64,000 bases of DNA from Kribbella monticola (GCF_003261635.1 NZ_QFXK01000035.1:496001-560000), one strand, 5' to 3'; shown: positions 32,078 through 40,130, counted from the stretch's first letter. The notes: a model not told the origin generated them from the sequence alone. Made by a program: numbers and translations.

Positions 32078-32455
32078 GTGATTCCGACCTGGATCTCGGT
32101 GGTGGGCGTGGTGATGGCCGCGCTGAGCCCGGTGCTGGCCCTCGGTGGCGTCGCGCTGGGGTCGTACCTGACCCGCAAGTCCGATCGCGAGCTGGACACC
32201 TGGCGGCACCGCGAGGAGACGATGCGGATGGTGCGCTGGGCGGTCGAGCAGATCCTCGAGGGGGAGGAGGCCGGCACGGATGCCGGCGTGGTGACGCTGC
32301 GCTCACTGATGCGATCGGAACTGTTACAGCCCGAGGACTACGACCTCGTCGCCGCGCTGACCGCGGCCGTTGCGATCGACCGCGTCGGCCCGGCCGCGTA
32401 CGCTGAGATCGCGGACGCGAACACCGAGATTGTCGAGGGAGGCGCCGATGAGTGA
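32078..32455 (+). CDS. Small membrane-anchored hypothetical protein
   Basis: A 125-residue protein with one N-terminal hydrophobic helix (about 5-32) followed by a soluble helical part (LTRKSDRELDTWRHREETMRMVRWAVEQI). Three start codons lie close together (GTG 32072, TTG 32075, GTG 32078); the last has the best spacing to GAGG. I do not recognise a family. It overlaps the next small gene by eight bases, so they are likely expressed together. Confidence 0.65.
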   Translation: MIPTWISVVGVVMAALSPVLALGGVALGSYLTRKSDRELDTWRHREETMRMVRWAVEQILEGEEAGTDAGVVTLRSLMRSELLQPEDYDLVAALTAAVAIDRVGPAAYAEIADANTEIVEGGADE

Positions 32456-32594
32456 GAAGAAGACCGTCAAGGTCTCCCGGCAAGCCGTCGAGCTGGCCCG
32501 GTTGCACGTCGAGGCGGCCCGCAAGGCCGGCCGCAAGCCCGAGCCCGGCCTCGCCCGCATCGCCACCGCCCGGCCCGAGCCGACCCCCGGCTGA
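32448..32594 (+). CDS. Small basic hypothetical protein
   Basis: A 48-residue Lys/Arg-rich peptide starting MSEKKTVKVSRQAVELARLHVEAARKAGRK, predicted to be largely helical. GGGAGG lies ahead of the ATG, which overlaps the upstream gene by eight bases. The function is unknown; its basic nature and coupling suggest a partner of the upstream membrane protein. Confidence 0.6.
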   Translation: MSEKKTVKVSRQAVELARLHVEAARKAGRKPEPGLARIATARPEPTPG

Positions 32595-32689
32595 CCGCAC
32601 CGTAGCGCTTAGCACGTACGCCGTACCGCCTCCTGTCCGTACTGCGTACGCTCGCTGCCACCGAGTCGGGCGGCACGCCGTGGAGCACC

Positions 32690-32747
32690 TACACTGATCG
32701 ACGGCCGCTCCGGTGGCGTACGGTGCCCTCGTGGTGACCACTACGCT
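32690..32747 (+). promoter_or_regulatory. Candidate -10 elements upstream of ftsE
   Basis: TACACT (32690-32695) and TACGCT (32742-32747) both match the actinobacterial TANNNT -10 pattern and lie 33-91 bp before the ftsE GTG. No clear -35 is seen for either. Confidence 0.4.
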
Positions 32748-32780
32748 GCTCCCTGTTCCCGACCACGGCCGGACAATCCC

Positions 32781-33470
32781 GTGATCCGCTTCGAGAATGT
32801 TTCCAAGACGTACGAAGGTCAGTCCAAGGCTGCCCTGCTGAACGTCGACGTCGAGATCGAGAAAGGCGAGTTCGTCTTCCTGGTCGGTACGTCGGGGTCC
32901 GGCAAGTCGACGTTCCTGCGCCTCGTACTGCGCGAGCACCGGACCTCCAAGGGCCACATCATGGTGGCCGGCAAGGACCTGAACCGGCTCGCGAGCTGGC
33001 GCATCCCGCAGATGCGCCGCCAGATCGGCACCGTCTTCCAGGACTTCCGGCTGCTGCCGAACAAGACCGTCGCCGAGAACGTGGCGTTCGCGCTGCAGGT
33101 GATCGGCAAGCCGCGCCAGCACATCCGCAAGACCGTGCCCGAGGTGCTGGAGCTGGTCGGCCTGGACGGCAAGGAGGACCGGATGCCGGACGAGCTGTCC
33201 GGCGGTGAGCAGCAGCGGGTGGCGATCGCCCGCGCGTTCGTGAACCGGCCGATGATCCTGATCGCCGACGAGCCGACCGGAAACCTCGACCCCGGCACCT
33301 CGATCGGCATCATGAAGCTGCTGGACCGGATCAACCGGACCGGCACCACCGTGGTGATGGCCACTCACGACGTGTCGATCGTGGACCAGATGCGCAAGCG
33401 CGTGATCGAGCTGGAGAACGGTCATGTCGTCCGCGACGAGTCGCGCGGCGTCTACGGCTACCAGCACTAG
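32781..33470 (+). CDS. ftsE: Cell division ATP-binding protein FtsE
   Basis: A 229-residue ABC ATPase. Walker A GTSGSGKST (about 37-45), signature LSGGEQQRVAIARA, Walker B MILIADEPTGNLD and the switch His in MATHD are all present. FtsE with FtsX forms a divisome complex that turns on peptidoglycan hydrolases by ATP-driven movement. The start is a GTG with no strong ribosome site. It is followed by ftsX and an M23 peptidase, the likely target of regulation. Confidence 0.97.
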   Translation: MIRFENVSKTYEGQSKAALLNVDVEIEKGEFVFLVGTSGSGKSTFLRLVLREHRTSKGHIMVAGKDLNRLASWRIPQMRRQIGTVFQDFRLLPNKTVAENVAFALQVIGKPRQHIRKTVPEVLELVGLDGKEDRMPDELSGGEQQRVAIARAFVNRPMILIADEPTGNLDPGTSIGIMKLLDRINRTGTTVVMATHDVSIVDQMRKRVIELENGHVVRDESRGVYGYQH

Positions 33471-33524
33471 GGCAGCTGCATCCCTGGTATCCCGACGACC
33501 TACGACGTTACGGACTCAACTGTT

Positions 33525-34436
33525 ATGCGCTTGAACTACATCCTCGCCGACCTCGGTATCGGGCTGAAGCGGAACCTGTCGATGACGATCGCGGTCGTCG
33601 TCACCATCTGGGTGTCGCTGTCGCTGTTCGGCAGTGCGTTGCTCGCCCGCGAGCAGGTCGACCTGATGAAGGGCAACTGGTACGACAAGATCCAGATCTC
33701 GGTCTTCCTCTGCACCAAGGACTCCGGCGGCCGCGGCTGCTCGGGCACCGAGGTGACCACGGAGCAGAAGAACCGGATCAAGCAGGTGATCGAGTCCAGC
33801 CCGGACACCGCGCCGGAGGGCGTCTTCGGGGAGACCAAGAAGGAAGCCTTCGACCAGTTCAAGAAGCTCTACAAGGACTCGCCGATCGTCAGCACGGTCA
33901 CCGAGGACCAGATGCAGGAGTCCTTCCGGGTCAAGCTGAAGGATCCCCAGCGCTACCAGAACCTGGTCAGCGCCGTGTCGGGTCTGCCCGGCGTCGACAC
34001 CGTCCAGGACCTCAGACAGTATCTGGATCCACTCTTCAAGGCGCTGAACGGATTGCAGTTCGGCGCGCTGATCGCGGCCGGGTTGCTGCTGATCGCCGCA
34101 CTGATGCAGATCTCGAACACGATCCGCCTGGCGGCGTACGCGCGACGGCGGGAGATCGGCATCATGCGCCTGGTGGGCGCCTCGAACTTCTACATCCAGT
34201 TGCCGTTCCTGCTGGAGGCGGTGCTGGCCGCCCTGATCGGCGCGGTCCTTGCCTGCGGCACCCTCTGGGTCGGCGTGTACTTCGTCGTCATGCAGCGGGC
34301 CCAGGAGACGTTCCGGGTCTGGCAGTGGGTGGGAGCGTCCGAGACCTTCCAGGCGACCCTGATCATGGTGGTCGTCGGTCTGGTGCTCGCGGTGGTCCCG
34401 ACATTCCTGACAACGCGGAAATACCTCAAAGTCTGA
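33525..34436 (+). CDS. ftsX: Cell division membrane protein FtsX
   Basis: A 303-residue membrane protein with four transmembrane helices: one near residues 20-45, then a large extracellular loop (about 45-170) with two cysteines, CTKDSGGRGC, and three helices in the C-terminal half. The cytoplasmic motif RRREIGIMRLVGAS is characteristic. The outer loop is expected to contact and activate the peptidoglycan hydrolase encoded next. ATG at 33525, 54 bp after ftsE. Confidence 0.96.
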   Translation: MRLNYILADLGIGLKRNLSMTIAVVVTIWVSLSLFGSALLAREQVDLMKGNWYDKIQISVFLCTKDSGGRGCSGTEVTTEQKNRIKQVIESSPDTAPEGVFGETKKEAFDQFKKLYKDSPIVSTVTEDQMQESFRVKLKDPQRYQNLVSAVSGLPGVDTVQDLRQYLDPLFKALNGLQFGALIAAGLLLIAALMQISNTIRLAAYARRREIGIMRLVGASNFYIQLPFLLEAVLAALIGAVLACGTLWVGVYFVVMQRAQETFRVWQWVGASETFQATLIMVVVGLVLAVVPTFLTTRKYLKV

Positions 34437-34446
34437 CCTTCTTGAC

Positions 34447-34483
34447 CTATGGTCGGTGACAAGTAAGTCACCAGCACCCATAG
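34447..34483. promoter_or_regulatory. Bipartite hairpin between ftsX and M23 peptidase gene
   Basis: The outer stem CTATGG/CCATAG (34447-34452 with 34478-34483) encloses an inner stem GGTGAC/GTCACC (34455-34460 with 34467-34472) and loop AAGTAA. It lies 14 bp before the peptidase GTG. It may attenuate or stabilise the downstream message, or be an operator. Confidence 0.5.
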
Positions 34484-34496
34484 CAAGGGGTCGACT

Positions 34497-35939
34497 GTGG
34501 TCCCGCACTTCCCCGGTGCGAACCCGCGCAAGCGGGGGAGCATCAAGCGAGACGACAGCATCGGCACCACCGCCGTACCGGACGGACGGTTCCTCAGGCG
34601 ACGCCTGGGTGGCCCGCCCGGCCGGCAGACGGTCGTCGCCGCTTGCTGCGTTGTCCTGTCCCTGTCCGCCGGAGTTCTGGCGGCGGTCCCGGCTGCCCAG
34701 GCAGACCCGCCGGACCCCGCCGCGAAGAAGAAACAGCTCGACTCGCAGATCCAGACCCAGCGCGGCGAGCTGAACGAGGCCTCCGACCAGCTGGCCAAGT
34801 CCGTTGCCGCGTACACCCAGGCCGAGGCGCAGTACCAGGCCGTGCAGGTCAAGTACGCCGCGGCGCAGGGGAAACTGGCCGCCGCGAAGGCCGCCGATCT
34901 CGTTGCCGCCGGCAAGCTCAAGGCGGCCGAACTGGCGCTCCAGACGGCGATGGACGAGGTCACCGCGGGCGAGCAGTTGCTCGATGCAAAGAAAGCGGTC
35001 GCCGGCCGCGCGGTCCGCTCGGCGTACCAGCAGCAGAACAGCCTCGTAGGGCTGAGCATCGTACTGCGGGGTGCCTCGCCGGCCGACCTGGCTACTGGCA
35101 TGCAGGTCCAGCGCAACGTGTTCGGCATCCAGGGCAACGCGATCACCAACCTGAACAACGCGCAGGCGCAGCTGGCGAACAAGCGGGTCAAGGTGCAGGC
35201 GGCCGAGCAGGCGGTTGCCGCCCAGCGTGCCGAGGCGGCCAAGACCGTCAAGGAGGTCACCGCGCTCACGCTGCAGGTGGCCGCGGACAAGGCCGAGGCG
35301 GCCAAGGTCGCGGCGACCAGGCTGACCGCGCAACAGGCCGCCGAGAAGGAGAAGAACACCGAGCTCGCGCAGTACAACGCGCTGGTCAGTGAACGGACCC
35401 GGGTCGAGCAGATCCTGATCGCGCGGGCTCGTGCCGAGAAGGCGGCAGCTGCCCGTCGCAAGGCGGCGCGCGAGGCGGCCGAGCGGGCGAAGGCGAAGAA
35501 GGAGCACCGGCCGCCGCGGAACATCCCGGACGACCCGGGCAGCTCGTCGGGCCTGAGCTTCCCGATCGACACGTACATCACTTCGCCGTACGGGATGCGC
35601 TTCCACCCGATCCTGCACGTCTGGAAGCTGCACGACGGCACGGACTTCGGCGCCGGCTGCGGTACGCCGATCCATGCTGCCGCGAGCGGAGTGGTCACCG
35701 ACCGTTACTACAACGGTGGCTACGGCAACCGGTTGTTCCTGTCCAACGGCATCATCCGGGGCTCTTCGATCACCACCGTCTACAACCACCTGTCCCGGTA
35801 CAAGGTACGGGTCGGCCAGCACGTCTCGAAGGGCCAGGTGATCGGCTACGTCGGCACCACCGGTTACTCGACCGGCTGTCACCTGCACTTCATGGTCTAC
35901 CAGGACGGCCAGGTGGTTAACCCGATGAAGTGGTTGTAG
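34497..35939 (+). CDS. M23 family peptidoglycan endopeptidase with coiled-coil region
   Basis: A 480-residue exported hydrolase. An N-terminal basic tail precedes a signal/anchor (about 45-68, ending AQA-DPP). A long Ala/Lys/Glu-rich coiled coil (about 75-340) resembles EnvC/RipC-type proteins, followed by an M23 LytM domain (about 355-480) with zinc ligands in LHDGTDF and HLHF. Position after ftsEX indicates an FtsEX-controlled amidase activator or DD-endopeptidase for septal or side-wall remodelling. Both LytM zinc motifs look complete, so it may be catalytically active. The GTG at 34497 gives a long basic tail before the signal; a later start is possible. Confidence 0.9.
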   Translation: MVPHFPGANPRKRGSIKRDDSIGTTAVPDGRFLRRRLGGPPGRQTVVAACCVVLSLSAGVLAAVPAAQADPPDPAAKKKQLDSQIQTQRGELNEASDQLAKSVAAYTQAEAQYQAVQVKYAAAQGKLAAAKAADLVAAGKLKAAELALQTAMDEVTAGEQLLDAKKAVAGRAVRSAYQQQNSLVGLSIVLRGASPADLATGMQVQRNVFGIQGNAITNLNNAQAQLANKRVKVQAAEQAVAAQRAEAAKTVKEVTALTLQVAADKAEAAKVAATRLTAQQAAEKEKNTELAQYNALVSERTRVEQILIARARAEKAAAARRKAAREAAERAKAKKEHRPPRNIPDDPGSSSGLSFPIDTYITSPYGMRFHPILHVWKLHDGTDFGAGCGTPIHAAASGVVTDRYYNGGYGNRLFLSNGIIRGSSITTVYNHLSRYKVRVGQHVSKGQVIGYVGTTGYSTGCHLHFMVYQDGQVVNPMKWL

Positions 35940-35960
35940 GAGTTCTGAGATACTGGTCGG

Positions 35961-36431
35961 ATGGTGAAACAGACCGGCCACAAACCGATCGCGCAGAATC
36001 GTAAGGCGCGACACGACTACCACATCGACGACGTGGTGGAGGCCGGGCTCGTGCTGACCGGGACCGAGGTGAAGTCCCTGCGGCTGGGCCGGGCCTCCCT
36101 CGTCGACGCGTTCGCCGCCGTCCGCGGTCGCGAGCTGTGGCTGCAGGGGATGCACATCCCGGAGTACACGCACGGCACCTGGACCAACCACGAGCCGCGG
36201 CGGACCCGCAAGCTGCTGCTGCACAAGGACGAGCTCGAGAAGCTGATCAAGGCGGTCGAGCAGCAGGGTGTCTCACTGATCCCGCTGTCGCTGTACTTCA
36301 AGGACGGCTACGCGAAGGTCGAACTCGCCACCGGCCGGGGCAAGAAGGACTACGACAAACGCCACGCCCTGGCCGAACGCCAAGCCAGCCGCGAAGCCCA
36401 ACGAGCCCTGTCAGACCGCAGCCGCCGCTAA
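35961..36431 (+). CDS. smpB: SsrA-binding protein SmpB
   Basis: A 156-residue tmRNA-binding protein needed for trans-translation rescue of stalled ribosomes. Characteristic blocks are NRKARHDYHI, GLVLTGTEVKSLR, YTHGTWTNHEPRRTRKLLLH and GRGKKDYDKRHALAERQASRE, the last being the C-terminal basic tail that enters the mRNA channel. It lies 21 bp after the M23 gene. The ssrA gene is 0.8 kb downstream. Confidence 0.97.
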   Translation: MVKQTGHKPIAQNRKARHDYHIDDVVEAGLVLTGTEVKSLRLGRASLVDAFAAVRGRELWLQGMHIPEYTHGTWTNHEPRRTRKLLLHKDELEKLIKAVEQQGVSLIPLSLYFKDGYAKVELATGRGKKDYDKRHALAERQASREAQRALSDRSRR

Positions 36432-36484
36432 CCCACCTTCCTCACCACCCACCGCCTGCGGCGCCACTGCCTACAGCCACAGCG

Positions 36485-36511
36485 CTTTCCTTCCTTCCCT
36501 TTTGTTTGTTT
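36485..36511 (+). other. Pyrimidine-rich tract after smpB
   Basis: A 27-base stretch of almost only T and C with late TTTG repeats stands out in this GC-rich region. It follows the smpB stop by 54 bp and has no strong hairpin before it. It may help termination or be a local unusual DNA structure. Confidence 0.4.
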
Positions 36512-36587
36512 GAGCTGGGGTCCGCTCAGGGGTTGGTCCGGGCTGCACCCGATGGGGTGAGCGGTCTCGCGGCGGGAGAGTGGGTGC

Positions 36588-37148
36588 ATGTCCACTTCAG
36601 ACCTGCTGGTGACGCCGGCCCAACGGGACCGCGCGGTCGAGATTCTGCAAGAGATGTACGCCGACGGCCGGCTGGATCACGGCGAGTTCGACACCAGGCT
36701 CGAACTGGCGTTGAAGTCCCGGACCCGCGCCGAGCTGAACGGCACCTTCAACGGCCTGGTCTCGCGCCCGGTCCCGACGTACGCGCCCGCCGCCTTCACC
36801 CGCCCCGCACCGCTGCAGCGACGCGACAGCCAGGGCCGGGGGATGGGGATGGTCGCGCACTGGCTCGGCTATCCCACCTTCTTCGTCGGCCCGGCGCTGA
36901 TCGTCGCCACCGCCGGCAAGGAGAACCCGGCCGTCCGCAAGCACGCGGTCGAGGCGCTCAACTTCCAGCTGACCGCCCTGATGGCCTTCGCGCTGCTCGG
37001 GGTCGTCACCGGGGTGACCCAAGGGTTCACCGGGTTCCTCTTCCCGCTGGTCGGCCTGGTCTGGTTCGTGCTGACCGGTATCGGCGGCCTGGCGGCGCTG
37101 CTCGGCTCCGACTTCCGCTACCCGTTCACGCTGCGGCTCGTCCGCTGA
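36588..37148 (+). CDS. DUF1707/DUF4870 membrane protein
   Basis: A 186-residue protein. The N-terminal DUF1707 domain (about 5-60; VTPAQRDRAVEILQEMYADGRLDHGEFDTRL) is followed by a DUF4870-like membrane part with about three helices and the motif ENPAVRKHAVEALNFQLT. DUF1707 resembles short DNA-binding or regulatory helices found in many actinobacterial membrane proteins. The function is unknown. It sits between smpB and ssrA. Confidence 0.88.
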   Translation: MSTSDLLVTPAQRDRAVEILQEMYADGRLDHGEFDTRLELALKSRTRAELNGTFNGLVSRPVPTYAPAAFTRPAPLQRRDSQGRGMGMVAHWLGYPTFFVGPALIVATAGKENPAVRKHAVEALNFQLTALMAFALLGVVTGVTQGFTGFLFPLVGLVWFVLTGIGGLAALLGSDFRYPFTLRLVR

Positions 37149-37186
37149 CCGGGGAATCCCAGGTGCGGTTCGCTTGTTGGAGTTGA

Positions 37187-37217
37187 TAGTGTGGGTGACC
37201 TGCGGTGAGCCGCAGGT
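37187..37217 (+). promoter_or_regulatory. ssrA promoter and leader hairpin
   Basis: TAGTGT (37187-37192) is a good -10 for ssrA. About 6 bp later the perfect hairpin ACCTGCGG-tgag-CCGCAGGT (37198-37217) begins, placing it at the 5' end of the precursor RNA, ahead of the mature tmRNA start near 37235. RNase P would remove it. No strong -35 is seen. Confidence 0.5.
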
Positions 37218-37234
37218 GTTTGACAACTCAACAT

Positions 37235-37614
37235 GGGGGTGAACGGTTTCGACTTTGGACGTACGTTCCAAGAGAAGCGGGCCGAGGATCCAGGGTTATC
37301 TCGTAAACGATCTCTGGAAAACAATAACTGCCAACGCTAACGCGCGCAGTGACTTCGCTCTCGCCGCCTGACGGCCTGAGCCAATGAAGTCGGTCAGCCC
37401 GGGGTAGCTTCCGACCCGGTTCCTGGCCTCAGCTAGGAAGCTTGCTTCGTCAACCCGGTCACGGGGTTGACGCGGGACATTCACAGTGACTGAGCTTGTC
37501 AGCGACCCTGTCTGTGGGAGCGCTGGAGCCGAGAAAAGCGACTAACAGACTGCGCCCGGAGAAGTCTTGGGTCGACGCTGAAGGACGCGGGTTCGATTCC
37601 CGCCACCTCCACCC
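37235..37614 (+). ncRNA. ssrA: Transfer-messenger RNA (tmRNA)
   Basis: The 5' end GGGGGTG pairs with CACCTCC (37604-37610) to make the tRNA-like acceptor stem, and the T-arm GGGTTCGATTCCC is at the 3' end. The tag reading frame runs GCC at 37330 to TGA at 37371 and encodes ANANARSDFALAA, ending in the standard ALAA degron. The RNA rescues ribosomes stalled on broken mRNA together with SmpB, encoded just upstream. The final CCA is not clearly genome-encoded (sequence continues ACCCC). A strong terminator follows. Confidence 0.95.
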
Positions 37615-37631
37615 CTTTGAGTCGAACACAG

Positions 37632-37667
37632 AAGTGCCTGGTCAATAACCACTGACCAGGCACTTTC
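37632..37667 (+). terminator. Terminator after ssrA
   Basis: A perfect 13-bp stem (AAGTGCCTGGTCA pairing with TGACCAGGCACTT) with an 8-base loop is followed by TCTCGTT. The stem is strong enough to serve both ssrA and the convergent gene ending at 37744. Confidence 0.85.
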
Positions 37668-37743
37668 TCGTTCCACAACGACCACCCCGACGGCTCAGCG
37701 GAGTCGACTTTCCAACGCAGTCGGCAGCCCCGTCTGCCGCCGG

Positions 37744-38559
37744 TCAGCGTGGTGTCGGGGGCGTGGTCGGCTTGTTCACCCACTGGTACGTCGACGAGAG
37801 ATGGGTCGACCAGACGTCCAGCAGCTGCGTCATGCGCTGATCGGATGCCATCGCCAGCAACTGGTCGCCGGTGATCGGTGCGGTGCTCTGCCCCTGGTCG
37901 GGGAAAATGGCCAGCCGTAGCCCCAGTCCGTGGTGATCCACGTTCAACGTCGCTGTCCGAGGCCCAGTCGGCTCGAGCGTCACGACGCCGTTCTTGGTCG
38001 TCTGCTTCTCACTGGCGCTGGACAGCCGCACGACTGCGAGGCCGCCGGTGGCCAATTGCTTGACCTGGCACGCGTCGTGGTCGGGCTCGATCTTGTAGTT
38101 GCCTTTGAGATGGGTCGCGGGCGCGGCGCAGCGCGTTCCGGGTGCGGGGAAATCGGCCATCGGTTCGGACAGCTCGAAGGTGATCGGGAACTTCAGTCCG
38201 CCGGCCTCGACCGTCAGGCCTCCCTGGTGATCGACCTGGACCGCGTCGAACTGCTCCGGCAGTAGTGCCGACAGCGTCTCCGCGGCGTACCGGAGGAACT
38301 CGTTGTATCCGATGACCTCCGGGATCGGCGGCAACGTGCTTGCGGGCGCGGTGACCGGCGGTTCGGTCCGAACCAGCGGCGCGATGGTGAGGCCGCCCGC
38401 GACCACTGCCAGCGAGGACAGGACCGCACCGGTGCCCAGCAGGACGCGCTGTCGCCGGACCATGCGGGGGCCCCGGGCCAGGACCGCCGGAATCAGATCC
38501 GGCATCGGCTCGACGTTGTCGAGCGTGCGAGCCAGTTCCTGTTTGATGTCGAACGTCAT
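37744..38559 (-). CDS. Putative sigma-factor partner membrane protein
   Basis: A 271-residue protein directly following a SigE-type sigma gene. A cytoplasmic N-terminus of about 40 residues, basic at its end (RMVRRQR), is followed by one membrane helix (about 43-63) and an extracytoplasmic domain with two cysteines (CAAPA and DACQVKQ). CAGGAGGAGAT precedes the ATG at 38559, a very strong ribosome site. The layout matches the partner at 3334-4590 but with a single outer domain. It is intact although its sigma gene is broken. Anti-sigma function is inferred from position. Confidence 0.72.
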   Translation of the reverse strand: MTFDIKQELARTLDNVEPMPDLIPAVLARGPRMVRRQRVLLGTGAVLSSLAVVAGGLTIAPLVRTEPPVTAPASTLPPIPEVIGYNEFLRYAAETLSALLPEQFDAVQVDHQGGLTVEAGGLKFPITFELSEPMADFPAPGTRCAAPATHLKGNYKIEPDHDACQVKQLATGGLAVVRLSSASEKQTTKNGVVTLEPTGPRTATLNVDHHGLGLRLAIFPDQGQSTAPITGDQLLAMASDQRMTQLLDVWSTHLSSTYQWVNKPTTPPTPR

Positions 38560-38575
38560 ATCTCCTCCTGAGGTT

Positions 38576-39098
38576 TCAGATGGCCGACAAGGCCGAGAAG
38601 TCGCCACCGAGCCGGTCGCGCAGCTTCTGCAGGCCCTGGGCGGACTGGCTCTTCACGGTGCCTGGACTGCAGCCGAGGACTTCGGCCGTCTGCTCGATGC
38701 TGAGGTCCTCCCAATACCGCAGTACGACGACCGCCCGGGCCCGGGCCGGCAGTTCGGCCAGGACGGCCAGCATGGTCATCCGCAGCTCGACCGAGGTCTC
38801 CGGCCGGGCGGCGTCGGGCTTGCGGAACCAGTCCAGTTCGCGCCGGCGCCGCCGCTCACCGTCGAGGTAGGTGCGGACCATCGTCTTGCGCCCGTAGGCG
38901 TCGATGTTGTCGGCCCGCCGCGCTGACGGCCACGCTCGGTAGAGCTTCAGCAGTTCACCCCTTGGACCCGAACGGCGGCGGCGTTGCCTGAACCAGGTCC
39001 TGAGCACTGTGCCGGTCACCGCACAGCAAGTAGGCCTGCTGAAACAGCCGCTGCTGCCGCGCCGCGGCGTACTGCGTGAATTCCTCGTCGCGTCGCAT
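38576..39098 (-). pseudogene. SigE family sigma factor, frameshifted by a 28-nt insertion
   Basis: From the ATG at 39098 (behind AGGAG) the frame reads a normal SigE start (MRRDEEFTQYAAARQQRLF...CGDRHSAQDLVQAT) and then stops at TGA 38955-38957. The rest of the sigma factor (LLKLYRAW through region 4, ending at 38576) is in another frame. Removing bases 38954-38981 (28 nt) restores DLVQATLLKLYRAW, which aligns without gaps to DLVQETLAKMFRAW of the intact paralogue at 4612-5112. Either the gene is dead, or AAGGGG_TGA allows +1 shifting, or there is a sequence error. Region 4 (SIEQTAEVLGCSPGTVKSQ) looks intact. Confidence 0.8.
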
Positions 39099-39395
39099 CC
39101 ACGCTCTCCTCTCGTCACACCCTTAGAAGAGCGGGCCCGCCCGGAAAAGGTTCAGCCCGGTCCAGATCTGGTCGAGCGCGATCGTCGGCGTACTGCGCCG
39201 GGCCTGGTGGTGCTCGTAACGCTCGGCGAGAGGGCAGCGATAGAGGTAATGGTTGACGTGTCGGTGTACGACGCGTCGCCAGGGGGCACTGACCCCACAC
39301 GAGCGCCGGGTACTCGAGGATTCGGTGACTCCAGGTCCCGGCGTTGAAAAGCAGCGCCGGGACTGCTCATGTCCGGGCCTGCACGCCGCCGATGA
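39099..39395. other. Intergenic region upstream of the broken sigma gene
   Basis: About 297 bases with no supported gene. It contains TTGACG near 39251 and the hairpin at 39335-39363. The promoter of the leftward sigma module must lie here, but its elements are unclear. Confidence 0.4.
39335..39363 (-). terminator. Hairpin after GAF-ANTAR gene
   Basis: A perfect 9-bp stem GTCCCGGCG/CGCCGGGAC with loop ttgaaaagcag lies 32 bp downstream of the GAF-ANTAR stop on its strand. No T-run follows, as is common for actinobacterial terminators. Confidence 0.6.
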
Positions 39396-40100
39396 TCAGT
39401 TCTGGTTCGAGGCTCTGGTGATGACGCCGGTGACGATCTCTTCCGCGACGATCCTGAGTTTGGTGTTGCTGTCCTGGGAGGTCCGGACCAGGAACGCGAA
39501 CGCGCGGTCGGGCGTGAGCGTGTAGCGCTCCATCACGATGCCGACCGCCTGGCCGATCACGTTCCGGGTGATCAGGGCCTGGTTCATGGTGTCTTCTTGG
39601 CGGGACCAGCCCATCGCGACCGCGACCAGCCCCGCGAACAGCGCGCCCAGGGCCCGGGTGTCCGAGTCGAGGCTGTGTGGCTTGTCGGCGTACAGGTTCA
39701 GCGCTCCGCGAACGTGCGGCTCGGCCCGGAACTGGAAGGCGATCTGCGCGCCGAAACCCAGCGCCGCGGCTTTCGGTCCGTACTGCGGCCAGCGCGGGTC
39801 GCCGGCGAGGTCGGCCGCCTCGACCACCGGTTCCGACAGGGCGGCCTCCAGGCAGGGCCCTTCGAGCAGCTGGTACTGCAGCTGGTCGGCCAGCACCACC
39901 CGCTCGTCGGTCGGCGCCAGCGTCTCGATCCGGCCGTCCCGGGTCGTGATCGACAAACTCGCCTGATCGACGCCCGGCACCGTGTCGACCACACTGGCCA
40001 GCAGATGCTCGAGCGTCTTGGCCAGATCGATCGGTGCCTTCAATGCCGCCGCGGCCGCGGTCATCACCGCGGCAAGGTCGTCCGACGGATCCAGGGTCAT
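39396..40100 (-). CDS. GAF and ANTAR domain RNA-binding antiterminator
   Basis: A 234-residue protein. A GAF sensor domain spans about 20-160 (ASLSITTRDGRIETLAPTD, GFGAQIAFQFRAEPHVRGALNLYA). The C-terminal ANTAR domain spans about 165-225 (RNVIGQAVGIVMERYTLTPDRAFAFLVRTSQDSN, KLRIVAEEIV), a three-helix RNA-binding unit that stops terminator formation. GAGGAG precedes the ATG at 40100. A second small ANTAR-like gene lies upstream in the same direction, and a perfect hairpin lies in the leader between them, suggesting RNA-level autoregulation. Confidence 0.92.
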   Translation of the reverse strand: MTLDPSDDLAAVMTAAAAALKAPIDLAKTLEHLLASVVDTVPGVDQASLSITTRDGRIETLAPTDERVVLADQLQYQLLEGPCLEAALSEPVVEAADLAGDPRWPQYGPKAAALGFGAQIAFQFRAEPHVRGALNLYADKPHSLDSDTRALGALFAGLVAVAMGWSRQEDTMNQALITRNVIGQAVGIVMERYTLTPDRAFAFLVRTSQDSNTKLRIVAEEIVTGVITRASNQN

Positions 40101-40130
40101 CGACAACTCCTCAGCGAAACCATGACAATC

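Noticed and set aside
33516..36224. A 902-codon minus-strand open frame over ftsX, the M23 gene and smpB
   Set aside because: All three plus-strand genes have clear family motifs; the antisense frame is a by-product of high GC.
37235..37614. Integration site of a mobile element at the 3' end of tmRNA
   Set aside because: No duplicated tmRNA 3' end, integrase or phage genes follow; a terminator and a chromosomal sigma module do.
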